From contig NZ_NESS01000004.1 of NCBI RefSeq assembly GCF_002128425.1, positions 310,001 through 374,000 on the forward strand: DNA of 64,000 nt, read 5' to 3'. Below, one piece after another: positions 55,031 to 63,919 of the stretch. This stretch comes from Gottfriedia acidiceleris. Its GTDB lineage: Bacteria > Bacillota > Bacilli > Bacillales > Bacillaceae_G. The notes beneath the pieces were generated by a model that worked only from the letters and a program-made list of their open reading frames with translations, did not search any database and was not told the DNA's origin. Each line of letters begins with the position of its first letter. Position 1 is the first letter of the stretch. Made by a program: the position numbers and the translations under genes.

Positions 55031-55187
55031 CTTTTCAGTAGTAAGTTAATGTAAGGGTTTTCTTTAAAAATTATCATACTATATTTAGTATTAGTCTGAA
55101 TATTAAAAACAACTATCTAGTAATAACTTCCAGAATAAAGGACAATTTAGGGATAGAGGAAATTTAATTAAATTAAAAACAACACGA

Positions 55188-55229
55188 AAAAAAGGAGCCT
55201 AAAACTTCACTTGTTTAGGTTCCCTTTTC
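55188..55229 (-). terminator. Terminator of the acyl-CoA ligase gene
   Basis: AAAGGAGCCTAAA (from 55191) pairs with TTTAGGTTCCCTTTT (55214-55228) with two mismatches, and a T-run follows on the minus strand. Confidence 0.65.
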
Positions 55230-55273
55230 ATTTTATTATTTACTATTCATTTACTCTTTGCCCATATTTCTAG

Positions 55274-56962
55274 CTATTCTGACTCACTAACTTGTTCAAC
55301 TTTACTCCATTCTGCTTCCTGAAGAGTCCTCCATAAAATTTTCCCGCTTGCCGTAGTTGGTAATTTTTTAGTAAATTCGACATATCTAGGATATTTATAG
55401 CTAGCCATATGCTCTTTTGACCAATCGATAATGTCATCCTCACTTACTTTGCCTAAATAAACAGGATTTAAGATTACATATGCCTTTACCGTTTCGCCCC
55501 TTTTTTCATCAGGCTTACTAACAACACAAGCTTGTTGAATGGCTGGATGTTTATAAAGTAGGTTTTCCACCTCGGTTGGCCACACTTTAAAGCCCGACGC
55601 GTTAATCATCCTTTTAACACGGTCAACGATAAAATAATACCCTTCATCGTCAAACCGACCGATATCTCCTGTACGGAAAAACAGTTTTCCGTCTATTTCA
55701 ATAAGGGCGTCTTTTGTTTCTTCTGGGCGGTTAAAGTAGCCTTTAAATACTTGTGGCCCATTTACAACAATTTCGCCAACTTCACCAACACCTAGCTGTT
55801 TCATTGTTATTGGCTCGATAATTCTAGCGTCTACGTCGAATGATGGAATTCCAAGACATTGAAGTTTTGGTCGATCTGGCGGATTAAAATGAGTTTGTGC
55901 AATTGTTTCTGATAATCCATAGCCTTCAACAAACTTTAAACCTGTTAATTGAAATAGATGCTCACCTACTGCTTCTGGAAGAGGAGCTCCACCACCTGCA
56001 ATATTTACAAGAGACTTGATGTCATCTGTATTTAAACTTGGATTCGCTAAAAAGTCGATTAGCATTGTACTAATATTTACCCAATGGGTACACTGATAGT
56101 TTTCAATTAGTTTGCATGCATGGTTTCGATTCCATCTCGTTAGCAATACCATACTTGAACCGGTAAAAATCGGTGTATGCATTCCATGAACCATTCCTGT
56201 TACATGGAACAGTGGCAAAGTTGAAAAACTAACAGCATTTGCAGAAATATTCATCCAAACTGCAGATCCTACTACATTTGCTTGTACCGTTTTATGTGTG
56301 TGTATACAGCCTTTTGGTAAACCTGTTGTTCCTGAAGTATATGGAAGGACTGCAACATCTTCACAATTACCTTCATATAATGATGGAGTTAGCTGTGTTT
56401 GTATAGCATCCTCCCAATAAAATATATTTTCGCTTTCATAAATTTTCTTTGGCTGAGTTATTTCTGTCGATAAATCAGAAACTAAAGGAATTGCTGGTAA
56501 GTATTCAGAGTAAACTGCAACTACTAAATTCTCTAAACCAGTTTTAGCTTGTAAAGGTTCAATTTGAGGGGATAATTCTTGGCCAATGAATGCAGTTTTA
56601 ATTTCGCAATCATTAATATAAAATTCGAGTTCATCAGTGGTGTTCATCGGGTTAATTGGTACTACAATTCCTCTTACTCTTAAAATTGCATAAAAGGCGA
56701 TGACGTATTGAGGTGAGTTTTGCATATAAAGCATTACGCGTTCACCAGGGTAAACTTCTAACCTATGCTCAAGATATCCTGCTAAATGATCAACCTCCTC
56801 AAGAAGCTGCTTGTACGTTTTTGAAGCACCATAATACTCTATTGCCGTTTTATTTGGATATCTTTTTGCCGAAACGACTAAATTATCATAGAGTGTCGTC
56901 TCAGGTACAGTTAAAGATTTCGAAACCCTTTTTGGCCAATATGCAAAATGTGAAGTACTCAT
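55274..56962 (-). CDS. Long-chain-type acyl-CoA ligase (AMP-binding)
   Basis: Adenylate-forming enzyme (562 aa) that activates a carboxylic acid as CoA ester. Motif A3 is PYTSGTTGLPKGCIHTH, the Rossmann-like VEGYGLSETIAQTHF follows, with FFRTGDIGRFDDEGYYFI and the catalytic Lys in PTTASGKILWR. It resembles FadD/YhfL-type ligases, but the acid is not predicted. A cre with one mismatch lies upstream (57107-57120), so catabolite control is possible. It is transcribed alone. Confidence 0.88.
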   Translation of the reverse strand: MSTSHFAYWPKRVSKSLTVPETTLYDNLVVSAKRYPNKTAIEYYGASKTYKQLLEEVDHLAGYLEHRLEVYPGERVMLYMQNSPQYVIAFYAILRVRGIVVPINPMNTTDELEFYINDCEIKTAFIGQELSPQIEPLQAKTGLENLVVAVYSEYLPAIPLVSDLSTEITQPKKIYESENIFYWEDAIQTQLTPSLYEGNCEDVAVLPYTSGTTGLPKGCIHTHKTVQANVVGSAVWMNISANAVSFSTLPLFHVTGMVHGMHTPIFTGSSMVLLTRWNRNHACKLIENYQCTHWVNISTMLIDFLANPSLNTDDIKSLVNIAGGGAPLPEAVGEHLFQLTGLKFVEGYGLSETIAQTHFNPPDRPKLQCLGIPSFDVDARIIEPITMKQLGVGEVGEIVVNGPQVFKGYFNRPEETKDALIEIDGKLFFRTGDIGRFDDEGYYFIVDRVKRMINASGFKVWPTEVENLLYKHPAIQQACVVSKPDEKRGETVKAYVILNPVYLGKVSEDDIIDWSKEHMASYKYPRYVEFTKKLPTTASGKILWRTLQEAEWSKVEQVSESE

Positions 56963-57106
56963 AATTTTCCCTCCGTTTATTTACTTTTTATATTTAATTT
57001 TTAATATGACAGTACTTTCTTTTATGTTTTAAATATTTTGTCATTAACAAAAAAATTCAGGATAAATATTCATATATGATCTCTACTTAATGAATAACCT
57101 TCTAAC

Positions 57107-57120
57107 AGAAAACGCTTACA
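57107..57120 (-). promoter_or_regulatory. Candidate cre in the region before the ligase gene
   Basis: AGAAAACGCTTACA differs from TGWAANCGNTNWCA only at the first base. It lies about 145 bases upstream of the ligase start in a 430-base divergent region that otherwise shows only the rightward promoter noted separately. CcpA action is inferred. Confidence 0.4.
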
Positions 57121-57237
57121 AAATATTTTGCTTTTAATATTATCTTTGAAATTATTTGAAAGTAAATTGCAAAATGAGGCAATTGCTAAGTTCAGTGTGG
57201 GAAGACAAGTTTGAATGGAAAAAGGAATAGTAAATCT

Positions 57238-57267
57238 TTGTAAAAATCCTTTAGAACTTATTATAAT
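57238..57267 (+). promoter_or_regulatory. Candidate promoter of the Gfo/Idh gene
   Basis: TTGTAA (57238-57243), an 18-base spacer and TATAAT (57262-57267), about 130 bases before the start codon. The long leader shows no recognised RNA. Confidence 0.45.
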
Positions 57268-57395
57268 GGAAAGGCTTAAATGAATAAATAGTTTTTCGAA
57301 AATTTAAAAAACATTTTAACTTAACTGAAATACATACAATTACTTACTTTACAACTTTTCTATGTTTCAATAAATAACAAGTGAGGTGTTATCAT

Positions 57396-58307
57396 ATGAG
57401 AATTGGAATAATTGGTTTAGGAGATATAGCTACAAAGGCCTATCTACCAGTTCTTTCCGAAAAAGAAAAGATCGAATTGGTTCTATGTACAAGAAGTAAT
57501 GAAACACTAGACTATTTATCAAACAAATATCGGATCAATGAAACCGTTCATTCAGTAGAAGAATTGTTAGAAAAGAATCTTGATGCAGCTTTTGTTAGTA
57601 CAACTACAGAAGCTCATTTTGAGATAACTAAAAAGTTATTATTAAATGGTATAAACGTTTATATTGATAAACCTATTTCGATGAATTTTCATGAAACTGA
57701 ACAAATTGTCACTCTAGCAAAAGAACAAGGAAAAATAGCGATGGTTGGATTCAATAGACGATTTATCCCTAAAGTAAAAGATCTTACTATGCATGGAAAG
57801 GCTAACTTAATACTCATGCAAAAAAATAGATTTAACTCTCCTGAATATACTAGAAGATTTGTTGTAGAGGATTTTATTCATGTGGTGGATACACTTAGGT
57901 ATTTAATGGCTACTAATGTAATTGATTTAAAAATCAATTTCTTAAAAAATAATAATATGCTTGAACACCTAGTCATTCATCTTATAGGTGAAGGATGCAC
58001 AGCAATTGGAATAATGAACAGAAACAATGGTGTTACGGAAGAAATTATTGATTATATGACACCACAAAATAAATATGTAGTAAATAGCTTAGTTGAAACA
58101 ACCCATTATCATAATAAAGAAATCAACATTTCGAAATTTGGCGATTGGGAACCGACTTTATTTAAACGTGGTTTTTACCAAATAGTAGACCACTTTCTAG
58201 ACTGCATAGAACAGAATAAAACCCCAAATCCATCAATTAATGATTCATTGATTACTCATGAAATTTGCGAAAGAATTGTCCAGTATATCGATTCAAATGT
58301 AAATTGA
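57396..58307 (+). CDS. Gfo/Idh/MocA family oxidoreductase
   Basis: NAD(P)-dependent dehydrogenase (303 aa). The Rossmann motif is IGIIGLGDIATKAYLP at the start. VYIDKPISMNFHETEQIV contains the conserved EKP-type Lys, here as DKP, and VGFNRRFIP is a further family motif. The frame opens at 57381, but GAGGTG precedes the ATG at 57396. The sugar substrate is unknown; the mur genes beside it are on the opposite strand. Confidence 0.85.
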   Translation: MRIGIIGLGDIATKAYLPVLSEKEKIELVLCTRSNETLDYLSNKYRINETVHSVEELLEKNLDAAFVSTTTEAHFEITKKLLLNGINVYIDKPISMNFHETEQIVTLAKEQGKIAMVGFNRRFIPKVKDLTMHGKANLILMQKNRFNSPEYTRRFVVEDFIHVVDTLRYLMATNVIDLKINFLKNNNMLEHLVIHLIGEGCTAIGIMNRNNGVTEEIIDYMTPQNKYVVNSLVETTHYHNKEINISKFGDWEPTLFKRGFYQIVDHFLDCIEQNKTPNPSINDSLITHEICERIVQYIDSNVN

Positions 58308-58311
58308 ATAA

Positions 58312-58354
58312 AAAACCCGAATAATTAGACTGTAATTCTAATTATCCGGGTTTT
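58312..58354. terminator. Bidirectional terminator between the Gfo/Idh gene and murP
   Basis: AAAACCCG and ATAATTAGA (58312-58329) pair with TCTAATTAT and CGGGTTTT (58337-58354), with one mismatch in a 17-bp stem. T-runs lie on both sides. Confidence 0.88.
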
Positions 58355-58363
58355 ATTTAAGTT

Positions 58364-59776
58364 TTATTCTTGTTCAGCCATTGCATCTTTTGGTGTGCCG
58401 AAGAAATACGTTAGGACGAAACCGCCAGCATAACCAGAAAGTAATCCGATCACATATTTTAACCACATTCCATTTGCAATAAGTGGAACTAAAGCAATTC
58501 CTGAAGGACCAATTGCAATTGCACCAACGTGTCCAAACATTCCAATTACTGCACCTCCAATACCACCACCAATACACGCAGTGATAAATGGACGACCAAG
58601 AGGTAAAGTAACACCATAAATTAATGGTTCACCAATTCCTAAAATACCTACTGGAAGAGCACCTTTAATCATGTTTGATAATGATTTATTCTTTTTGCAA
58701 CGTAACCATAGTGCTAAAGCTGCTCCGACTTGTCCAGCACCTGCCATTGCTAGAATTGGTAATAATTGTGTTGCACCAGTTGTGTTAATTAACTCGATAT
58801 GAATCGGTGTTAATACTTGGTGTAAGCCTAACATAACTAATGGTAAGAATCCCATACCTAATACAAATCCTGCAAAAATACCGCCTTTTGCAATAATCCA
58901 GTTAATAGAGCCAATTAAGTTATCAGAAATAAATCCTGCGAATGGCATAATGAAGAAAATTGTCAGTAAACCAACTACTAGTAAAGCAATCATAGGTGTA
59001 ATAATGATATCTAAAGAATCAGGAACAATCTTACGTAATTGTTTTTCTAAAAGTGATAGTAAATATACTGCAAGTAGAACACCAATAACGCCACCTTGAC
59101 CAGGAGCTAACGGGTCACCATTAAAGATATTTTTAATTGGTTGTTCAGGAAGCATACCTGTCAAAAGTGTTACACCACCAATTACTCCCCCAAGGGATGG
59201 TGTCGCCCCGAATTCCTTCGCTGCGTTGATACCAACATAAATTACTAAATATGAGAAGATTGCATTTTTAATTACATTTAAAACTGTAACATACTGTGAC
59301 CAAGTCGCTGCATCTAAATTTTGAGCCGTAATATTATTTGATAAAATCGAAGCAATACCTGCAATTAAACCTGCTCCAACGAATGCCGGAATTAATGGAA
59401 TAAAGATATTACCGACTTTGCGTAAGAAATTTTTAAAAGTTGTGTTATTTTTCTTTTTTAACTCAGCTTTCATATCTGCGCCCTTATCTTTTAAAGCCGC
59501 TGATGAAGTTCCTTGTTTTCCAGTTGAACCATTTCCTAATAGACCAAATTGTTCAGCAACTTTTGTTACTGTACCAGGACCTAAGATGATTTGGTAAGTC
59601 TCATCATCAACAGTTCCAAGAACTCCGTTAATTTTTTTAACTTGGTCTTCATTGATTAAACTGCGATCAGCTACATTGACACGAAGTCTTGTCATACAGT
59701 TTGTATATGAAACTACATTACCAGTACCGCCAATAGCATCAGCAATTTCAGAAGCTAATCTTTGATATTTATCCAT
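58364..59776 (-). CDS. murP: PTS N-acetylmuramic acid transporter EIIBC
   Basis: Imports and phosphorylates N-acetylmuramic acid from cell-wall turnover. The EIIB domain has phosphocysteine Cys27 in VVSYTNCMTRLRVNV; EIIC covers about 110-465 with around ten transmembrane segments, including GLHQVLTPIHIELI and GIGEPLIYGVTLPL. There is no EIIA domain, so it needs a Crr-type partner such as the one at 7183-7734. It is placed 20 bases after murQ. Confidence 0.9.
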   Translation of the reverse strand: MDKYQRLASEIADAIGGTGNVVSYTNCMTRLRVNVADRSLINEDQVKKINGVLGTVDDETYQIILGPGTVTKVAEQFGLLGNGSTGKQGTSSAALKDKGADMKAELKKKNNTTFKNFLRKVGNIFIPLIPAFVGAGLIAGIASILSNNITAQNLDAATWSQYVTVLNVIKNAIFSYLVIYVGINAAKEFGATPSLGGVIGGVTLLTGMLPEQPIKNIFNGDPLAPGQGGVIGVLLAVYLLSLLEKQLRKIVPDSLDIIITPMIALLVVGLLTIFFIMPFAGFISDNLIGSINWIIAKGGIFAGFVLGMGFLPLVMLGLHQVLTPIHIELINTTGATQLLPILAMAGAGQVGAALALWLRCKKNKSLSNMIKGALPVGILGIGEPLIYGVTLPLGRPFITACIGGGIGGAVIGMFGHVGAIAIGPSGIALVPLIANGMWLKYVIGLLSGYAGGFVLTYFFGTPKDAMAEQE

Positions 59777-59795
59777 CTTCTACTCCCCCTAAAAT

Positions 59796-60686
59796 TTATT
59801 TTTGTATCGCTTTTCGAACAAATCCTTCTGATTTTTTCAATTGCTCAATTGCTTGCTCGTAACTAAATCCAGTAAGAATCATAACGATGGCAACTTTTGG
59901 GCTTTGATTCGACTTCATTAAATACTCTTCTGCAATTTCATACGTACAAGAAGTTGCTTCCATTACAATGCGTTTTGAACGCTCAACTAATTTTTCATTT
60001 GTTGATTGAACATCAACCATTAGATTACCGTATACTTTTCCAATACCAACCATTGATGCCGTAGATAACATGTTGCAAACTAACTTTTGAGAAGTACCGG
60101 CCTTTAATCGTGTAGAACCAGTTAATACTTCAGGTCCATTAACAACTTCGATTGCAATTTCTGCCTCTTGACCAATCTTCGAGCCCTTGTTACAACTAAC
60201 TGCTACAGTAGAAGCTCCAATTTCTTTGGCGTATTTTAAACCACCAATAACATATGGCGTACGACCACTTGCTGCAATTCCAACTACAATATCATTTTTA
60301 CTCAACTTAATTTCCTTTAAATCGTTAGTTGCAAGTTCTTCGCTATCCTCTGCGCCTTCAACTGCTTTTATAAAAGCCTTTTCTCCACCTGCAATTAACC
60401 CTACTACCTCTTCTGGGCTTGTTCCAAATGTAGGAGGACATTCAACTGCGTCTAAAAGTCCTATGCGGCCACTTGTACCTGCACCTATATAAATCAAGCG
60501 ACCCCCACTTTTGAAAGCAGTTACAATTTTTTCAACAGCTTTAGATATATTAGGAATTTCATTTCGAACAGCAGCGGCAACCTTTGCATCCTCTTCGTTC
60601 ATTACGGTCAAAAATTCTTCTATAGACATCTCATCTAAATTCATTGTTTTTTCATTTCTTGTTTCGGTTGTTAAATTCTCAAGCAT
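59796..60686 (-). CDS. murQ: N-acetylmuramic acid 6-phosphate etherase
   Basis: Cleaves the lactyl ether of MurNAc-6-phosphate to give GlcNAc-6-phosphate and D-lactate. The SIS-domain protein (296 aa) has YIGAGTSGRIGLLDAVECPP and AGGEKAFIKAVEGAEDS, both typical of MurQ, and SRTxR-type VLTGSTRLKAGT. A GAGGTG site precedes the ATG. First gene of murQP; the regulator gene murR is not present, although an operator-like palindrome is. Confidence 0.95.
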   Translation of the reverse strand: MLENLTTETRNEKTMNLDEMSIEEFLTVMNEEDAKVAAAVRNEIPNISKAVEKIVTAFKSGGRLIYIGAGTSGRIGLLDAVECPPTFGTSPEEVVGLIAGGEKAFIKAVEGAEDSEELATNDLKEIKLSKNDIVVGIAASGRTPYVIGGLKYAKEIGASTVAVSCNKGSKIGQEAEIAIEVVNGPEVLTGSTRLKAGTSQKLVCNMLSTASMVGIGKVYGNLMVDVQSTNEKLVERSKRIVMEATSCTYEIAEEYLMKSNQSPKVAIVMILTGFSYEQAIEQLKKSEGFVRKAIQK

Positions 60687-60735
60687 GTTTGCTTCACCTC
60701 AAGTAATTTTTTAAACTAAATTTAATTTCATACTT

Positions 60736-60765
60736 ATTATAACTATTATTGAAATAAAATTTCAA
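60736..60765 (-). promoter_or_regulatory. murQP promoter
   Basis: On the minus strand TTGAAA (60765-60760), an 18-base spacer and TATAAT (60741-60736). The palindrome at 60747-60767 overlaps the -35 box and spacer. Confidence 0.6.
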
Positions 60766-60767
60766 TA
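60747..60767. promoter_or_regulatory. RpiR/MurR-type operator candidate
   Basis: TATTGAAAT (60747-60755), AAA, ATTTCAATA (60759-60767) is a 21-bp palindrome with the TGAAAT...ATTTCA core known for RpiR-family regulators. It overlaps the murQ promoter. The regulator must be encoded elsewhere. Confidence 0.6.
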
Positions 60768-61096
60768 TAAAAGTTCATAAGGAAGAAATTTCATATTTTA
60801 TTTTCGTATATTTGTTTACATAAACGTCACATTCATAAAAATTACTACTAACAATTTTTCTTTTAAAAGAAGTATAAATCTATAATCTGTACATTAATTA
60901 GACCGACATAAAAGTTTAGACTCAATTTACAATTTCAAAACATAATTACTATATTATTGTGGTATTTTAAACCTATGTATTTTAAATTGTTTGTTAATCT
61001 GATGACAACATATCTAAAATACATTTCATTTTAAATGAAAACACAACATCCTCCATATGATTAAGGATATTTATGTCACTTAACTAGGGGTACACA
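60768..61096. other. Intergenic region before the Wzy-like gene
   Basis: About 330 AT-rich bases between the murQ control region and the rightward gene. ATTTCATTTTAAATGAAA near 61022-61039 is a short palindromic stretch. No gene, RNA or clear promoter was recognised. Confidence 0.35.
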
Positions 61097-62398
61097 ATGA
61101 AAAAGTTTTTACAGTTTTATAAAAATTTCTCGTTAGTGGAGAAAAGCGCACTTCTCTGCTTTCTCTTACCTCCAGTAGGTATTTCGTTGCTATTGATAAT
61201 CGGGCTTCGTACACTCTATACTCATTGGTTTATAAATAAGCGTTTTATTTATTCTTTTAGTTCGTACTTTTTCTTATGCCTATTTATTTCTACTATTGGT
61301 GCTGCCCTTTTATTTAGAAATATATTATTTTTATTGGTTAGTATCATGATTCTTGGTTATTGGGGTATATATTGTAGGATTTTAATAACTGAAAAAGGTC
61401 AATTATTTCAGAGATTTCGTATGATTATAATCTTTGGGGGCGTATATAGTTGTGTAATTGGATGGATATCCAAATGGTTTGTATTTCCTAAAATTATTGG
61501 TTATTTATTAGGGACTGTGCTTTTTGGGGAAGTTGAACCTAAGCATTTTAACCGGCTAATAGGTTGTGCATATAATCCCAATTTTACTGTTTTTATTTTA
61601 TTAATCGCTATTTCTTTTCTCTTTGCCAGCCTACTTTCTAGTTTAGAGAGGAAACACTATATTAACTTAGCGTGGCAGCTTCCGATCCAACTACTACTTA
61701 GTTATGGAATTTTTCTTACAGGTTCAAGAGCTGGATTTGCAACGATGATTTTGATTTATTTACTTTTTATCTTCCGACTTAATCGAATCTTTTTCTTTGT
61801 TTGTACAATCATCGGACTATTCTTTTCGAAATGGTTGCTCTATATAATGCCAAGAGCCGATTCTGTTATTCAAGCAGGGCAAAAAAGGTTGGACATTTGG
61901 AAAAACGCATATACTATGTGGAAAAATCACCCATTCTTTGGTGTGACACCGATTGGATTTGGTCAAGAATATGAAATACAATATGGTCATTTCATCCCCC
62001 ATGCACATAATTTATTGCTGGGTATGTTTGCAGAATATGGAACATTAGGAGGATTGGCCTTTATAACACTAATTAGTATAAATATTGTAAAATGCATTCA
62101 CTTATTCTTTTTTGAGCGCAGTAAAAAATGTTTTTTTAACAGTTTTTTTCTTGGCCTACCAGTTATTTTGTTTACAGGTGTATTTGATGAGCCAGTGTTC
62201 TCTCCACAAATTGGTTTCCTGACGGTCATTCTGCTTGGGTGTTGGGATCGGTATTCAAAACGTATGCAATTTAATATCGAGATTTCAGCAATTCAAGGTA
62301 AATTTATTAGTGTTTATGGCAGTACAGCTAGGTTAGTCGTTAGTTCACACATGATTTTTCATTATTTAAAATCGAAGTTTATTAGTAACAAATACTAA
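61097..62398 (+). CDS. O-antigen ligase / Wzy-like membrane protein
   Basis: Polytopic membrane protein (433 aa, about 11-12 transmembrane segments) of the O-antigen ligase/polymerase family (PF04932 type). The conserved segment FLTGSRAGFATMILIYLLF is present near residues 208-226, and the extracellular loop has HPFFGVTPIGFGQE, then HAHNLLLGMFAEYGTLG. Relatives include TuaE-like proteins in teichuronic acid synthesis. No polysaccharide cluster surrounds it, so the polymer is unknown. Confidence 0.85.
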   Translation: MKKFLQFYKNFSLVEKSALLCFLLPPVGISLLLIIGLRTLYTHWFINKRFIYSFSSYFFLCLFISTIGAALLFRNILFLLVSIMILGYWGIYCRILITEKGQLFQRFRMIIIFGGVYSCVIGWISKWFVFPKIIGYLLGTVLFGEVEPKHFNRLIGCAYNPNFTVFILLIAISFLFASLLSSLERKHYINLAWQLPIQLLLSYGIFLTGSRAGFATMILIYLLFIFRLNRIFFFVCTIIGLFFSKWLLYIMPRADSVIQAGQKRLDIWKNAYTMWKNHPFFGVTPIGFGQEYEIQYGHFIPHAHNLLLGMFAEYGTLGGLAFITLISINIVKCIHLFFFERSKKCFFNSFFLGLPVILFTGVFDEPVFSPQIGFLTVILLGCWDRYSKRMQFNIEISAIQGKFISVYGSTARLVVSSHMIFHYLKSKFISNKY

Positions 62399-62399
62399 A

Positions 62400-62427
62400 A
62401 AGGCCCCTACTTATTAGTAGGGGTCTT
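62400..62427 (+). terminator. Terminator-like hairpin after the Wzy-like gene
   Basis: CCCCTAC (62404-62410) and GTAGGGG (62417-62423), extended by A-T, A-T, G-C and G-U pairs, starting at the stop codon. There is no T-run, so termination may be weak. Confidence 0.55.
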
Positions 62428-62428
62428 A

Positions 62429-62466
62429 GTGTGTAGACAAAGTCCAAAAACTTGATTTTCAGACTG
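62429..62466. repeat. Partial copy of the terminal-inverted-repeat element
   Basis: GTGTGTAGACAAAGT, then AAAAACTTGATTTTCAGACTG (62446-62466), repeats the leader and left end of the 23666-23823 element: the last 21 bases are identical. The sequence then diverges and no right end is seen. It sits between the Wzy-like gene and the end of pbuX. Confidence 0.6.
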
Positions 62467-62498
62467 TCGACAAAGTACAGTAAACATTTTTGGATAAA

Positions 62499-63794
62499 TT
62501 ACGAGACTTTTTTCGTAACTTGTACTTCTATTGCTACATTTCGTTTTGTTAAGAATAAATTTAAAATAATCGCAGTTAATGAACCTGTTACGATTCCATT
62601 TTGCATTAACATTTTTAAAAAGTCAGGTAGTTGGTCAAACATTTGTGGAAGTGTTGCTGAACCTAACCCTACAGCTATACTACAAGCTGCGATTAATAGG
62701 TTTTCTCCTTTACCTAAATCGACTTCTGAAAGGATTGATATACCAGCAGCTGCGACAGATCCAAACATAACAATCATTGCGCCTCCAAGAACGGCATTTG
62801 GAATAACAGTCGTTAACGCTGCTAATTTAGGTAATAATCCAAGAACAACCATGATACTTCCCGCAGCATAAATAACTTCTCGAGATTTAACTTTTGTAAG
62901 CGAGATTAAACCAACATTTTGAGAAAAGGCTGTGTACGGAAATGCATTAAAAATACCACCGAGCATAATTGCAAGACCTTCTGAACGCAAGCCATTTACG
63001 ATCTGATCCTGTTTAACCTTCTGGTCAGTCGCTTTTCCAACTGCAAAATAGACTCCAGTTGATTCCACCATACTAACAATACATACGATAATCATTGTGA
63101 TAATAGCTGTAATACTGATTTTTGGTGCTCCGAAATAGAATGGTTGAGCGATACTAAACCATGATGCCTCTGATACGCTTGAAAAGTGAACGATTCCCAT
63201 TGCATAGCCAGCAATTGTTCCTACAACCAAACCAACAAGTACGGAAATTGTACGTAAAAATCCTTTACCAAATCGGTTAACAACTAAAATGACGATAAGT
63301 GTAAGAAGAGCTAGTAATAAATTGTGTACTTGACCGAAGTCTGGACTCCCTTGCCCACCTGCTGCATTATTCATAGCTACTGGTATTAGAGATAGTCCAA
63401 TAATCGTTACAACTGATCCTGTTACAATTGTGGGAAAAAATTTTAAAAGCTTTCCATAAAATGGGGCAGCTAGTATAACAAAGATCCCAGAAATGATTAT
63501 TGCACCGTATGCTGTCGGTAAATTTGAAGAGGATGCAATCGCAATAATGGGACCTACTGCTGTAAAAGTACATCCTAAAACAACTGGCAATCTGCTACCA
63601 ATATATTTTGTCCCCATGCTTTGCAGGATCGTTGCTATACCACAAGTAAATAAATCTGCTGCAATGAGATACGCGATTTGAGTTGGCGTAAGTTTAAGCG
63701 CGCCACCTATAATAAGAGGCACAACAACTGCACCTGCATACATAGCCATGACGTGTTGAAAACCTAATGTAAATGCTTTTTGTTTACTTAACAA
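62499..63794 (-). CDS. pbuX: Xanthine permease
   Basis: Purine/xanthine:cation symporter (431 aa, about 14 membrane segments) of the NCS2 family. MAMYAGAVVVPLIIGGALKL is the N-terminal signature; NxGxxxLTxVxSR is seen as QNVGLISLTKVKSR, and MVVLGLLPKLAALTTVIPNA follows. The frame has an ATG at 63815, but AAGGGAGAG lies seven bases before a TTG at 63794, so the TTG is the better start. Transcription comes from a structured leader with a terminator. Confidence 0.88.
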   Translation of the reverse strand: MLSKQKAFTLGFQHVMAMYAGAVVVPLIIGGALKLTPTQIAYLIAADLFTCGIATILQSMGTKYIGSRLPVVLGCTFTAVGPIIAIASSSNLPTAYGAIIISGIFVILAAPFYGKLLKFFPTIVTGSVVTIIGLSLIPVAMNNAAGGQGSPDFGQVHNLLLALLTLIVILVVNRFGKGFLRTISVLVGLVVGTIAGYAMGIVHFSSVSEASWFSIAQPFYFGAPKISITAIITMIIVCIVSMVESTGVYFAVGKATDQKVKQDQIVNGLRSEGLAIMLGGIFNAFPYTAFSQNVGLISLTKVKSREVIYAAGSIMVVLGLLPKLAALTTVIPNAVLGGAMIVMFGSVAAAGISILSEVDLGKGENLLIAACSIAVGLGSATLPQMFDQLPDFLKMLMQNGIVTGSLTAIILNLFLTKRNVAIEVQVTKKVS

Positions 63795-63856
63795 TCTGAT
63801 TCTCTCCCTTGTCATTGCTAGATTTATCTATATTTATTAGCGTACCGTTATTACTC

Positions 63857-63919
63857 TTTATAAAACAAAAAAGGACAGGTTCCACTTGAGTATGTTTCTC
63901 TCAAGTGAAACCTGTCCTT
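63857..63919 (-). terminator. Leader terminator of pbuX
   Basis: AAGGACAGGTTCCACTTGAG (63871-63890) and CTCAAGTGAAACCTGTCCTT (63900-63919) form a 20-bp stem with one G-U pair and a 9-nt loop. A T-run follows on the minus strand (63857-63871). It sits just after the riboswitch-like region. Confidence 0.85.
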
